From the NCBI RefSeq assembly GCF_013820765.1, contig NZ_JABJVM010000015.1, forward strand, positions 1 to 64,000: DNA of 64,000 nt, in the 5' to 3' direction. The number at the start of each line of letters is the position of its first letter. The first letter of the stretch is position 1. The position numbers and the translations under genes were made by a program. Source of the stretch: Paenilisteria rustica (lineage in GTDB: Bacteria; Bacillota; Bacilli; Lactobacillales; Listeriaceae). Below are positions 62,918-64,000 of this stretch, in pieces. The notes beneath the pieces are model-generated. The model was not told the origin of the DNA and ran no database searches. It saw nothing but the letters and a program-made list of their open reading frames with translations.

Positions 62918-64000
62918 ATGTTAGTATCATATCAATGGGTAAAAGAATATTTTCCAAATCTGGCGGTTTCAGCAGAAGAGCTAGGAGAACGTATTACGCG
63001 TGGCGGGATTGAAATAGAAGGCGTGGAACATTTAAACGCTGAAATCTCGAATGTCGTAGTTGGGGAAGTCATCACATGTGAGAAACATCCGAATGCGGAT
63101 ACATTAAATAAATGTACGGTGAATGTTGGCGAAGTGGAGCCGATTCAAATTATTTGTGGCGCGCCAAATGTTGCTGTTGGTCAAAAAGTAATTGTTGCTC
63201 GCGTTGGTGCGAAATTGCCAGGGGGCATGAAAATTAAGCGTGCGAAATTGCGTGGGGAAGTCTCGGAAGGCATGATTTGCTCATTACAAGAGTTAGGTTT
63301 TGAAGGGAAAACGATTCCGAAAGCAGTGGCAGATGGGATTTTTGTATTGCCGGTGGAAGTGGAAGTTGGCGCGGATGCGACGGTGCTACTTGGCTTGGAT
63401 GATGCGATTTTGGATATGGCCATTACGCCGAACCGAGCGGATGCGCTTAGCATGACGGGTGTTGCCTATGAAGTTGGCGCGATTGTGGATCAAAAACCGG
63501 TGTTTGATGCGATCCCGGAAGTAGCTACGCAAGGCGATGTGGCAGAATATGTGCAAGTGAGCGTGAAAGATGCTGATACGACGCCATTTTATGGGATGCA
63601 AGTTATTAAGGACGTTGTCGTTCGCGAATCGCCGCTTTGGTTACAAACGAAGCTGATGAAAGCCGGGATTCGTCCGCATAACAATGTTGTTGACGTGACG
63701 AATTATATTTGTTTGAAATACGGTCAGCCACTACATGCTTTTGACTACGCGCGACTTGGTAGCAAAGAAATTCTTGTTCGTTTGGCTACGGATGGGGAAG
63801 AAATCGTAACACTCGACGGAGAAGCACGTACGCTTAATACAGGACATGCAGTGATTACGAATGGGACAACTCCGATTGCGATTGCAGGCGTGATGGGTGG
63901 CGAAACGTCAGAGGTTATCGAAACAACGACGACGGTTGCCCTTGAAGGTGCCATTTTTAGCAGTAGTTATATTGGACGCGCGTCTCGGGAGCTTAATTTG
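62918..64000 (+). CDS. pheT: Phenylalanyl-tRNA synthetase beta subunit (3' end outside window)
   Basis: 361 codons visible of about 800. It opens MLVSYQWVKEYFPNL after a GGGGCGAAGAGG site, 14 bases after pheS. The tRNA-binding EMAP-like domain (VVGEVITCEKHPNADTLNKC; GAPNVAVGQKVIVA) is near residues 45-150. The B3/4 editing domain begins at about 210 (RPHNNVVDVTNYICLKYGQP; HAFDYARLG). The frame stays open to the last base. Confidence 0.96.
   Translation, partial: MLVSYQWVKEYFPNLAVSAEELGERITRGGIEIEGVEHLNAEISNVVVGEVITCEKHPNADTLNKCTVNVGEVEPIQIICGAPNVAVGQKVIVARVGAKLPGGMKIKRAKLRGEVSEGMICSLQELGFEGKTIPKAVADGIFVLPVEVEVGADATVLLGLDDAILDMAITPNRADALSMTGVAYEVGAIVDQKPVFDAIPEVATQGDVAEYVQVSVKDADTTPFYGMQVIKDVVVRESPLWLQTKLMKAGIRPHNNVVDVTNYICLKYGQPLHAFDYARLGSKEILVRLATDGEEIVTLDGEARTLNTGHAVITNGTTPIAIAGVMGGETSEVIETTTTVALEGAIFSSSYIGRASRELNL

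Overview
The window reads as a low-GC Firmicute chromosome of the genus Listeria, most likely one of the larger-genome environmental species (Listeria sensu lato) rather than L. monocytogenes. The basis is gene order: coaBC-priA-fmt-rsmB-stp-prkC-rsgA-rpe-thiN, rpmB, asp23-fakA, sdaAB-sdaAA, recG, fapR-plsX-fabD-fabG-acpP, rnc-smc-ftsY-ylxM-ffh, rpsP-khpA-ylqD-rimM-trmD-rplS. This is the Listeria/Bacillus housekeeping order as I remember it, and the encoded proteins look Listeria-like. No tRNA, rRNA, prophage or CRISPR array was found.

Layout: 1-749 is the 3' end of a surface protein built of Ig-like repeats, followed by a medium-chain dehydrogenase/reductase. 2.1-12.3 kb holds the coenzyme A, replication-restart, translation-initiation, rRNA-methylation, Ser/Thr kinase-phosphatase and ribosome-assembly genes. 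12.3-13.0 kb is a repeat cluster. 13.1-14.6 kb holds thiN and two small envelope genes. 14.7-23.2 kb is an L-arabinose island (araR, araE, araBDA) with AraR operators, cre-like sites and a complete group IIC intron next to the araR terminator. 23.3-39.7 kb is core again: L28, fatty-acid kinase, serine dehydratase, recG, the FapR-controlled fatty-acid/phospholipid operon, RNase III, SMC and FtsY. 39.8-41.2 kb is an insertion (a RibD-like reductase plus a tandem repeat block) that splits ftsY from ylxM-ffh. 43.0-44.4 kb is a decayed IS3-family element. 44.5-47.1 kb holds two accessory genes. 47.1-51.5 kb is the rpsP-to-rplS region. 51.6-53.7 kb is accessory (VOC protein, MITE, stand-alone HsdR-N-like protein, Imm74-like orphan immunity gene). 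53.8-64 kb runs infC-rpmI-rplT, M42 peptidase, epimerase, NSS transporter, TrmH-type methylase, a small gene plus nucleotidyltransferase with an in-frame stop, a YodB-like regulator, and T-box-controlled pheST (pheT runs off the end).

The least expected content lies between the genes. At least seven copies (A1-A7) of a roughly 115 bp repeat sit at operon junctions. It starts with a GAAAAGCTGAAA motif and folds into one long hairpin. Paired positions change together between copies (CGGCC/GGCCG, CAGCC/GGCTG, GAGCC/GGCTC and others), so structure is kept while sequence drifts. It occurs alone or joined to partner modules B, C and D; C and D are hairpins that show the same co-varying behaviour. 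A second two-copy palindrome family (E1, E2) and a 226 bp MITE add to this. The A family is the best candidate here for an undescribed element; I do not recognise it as a named one.
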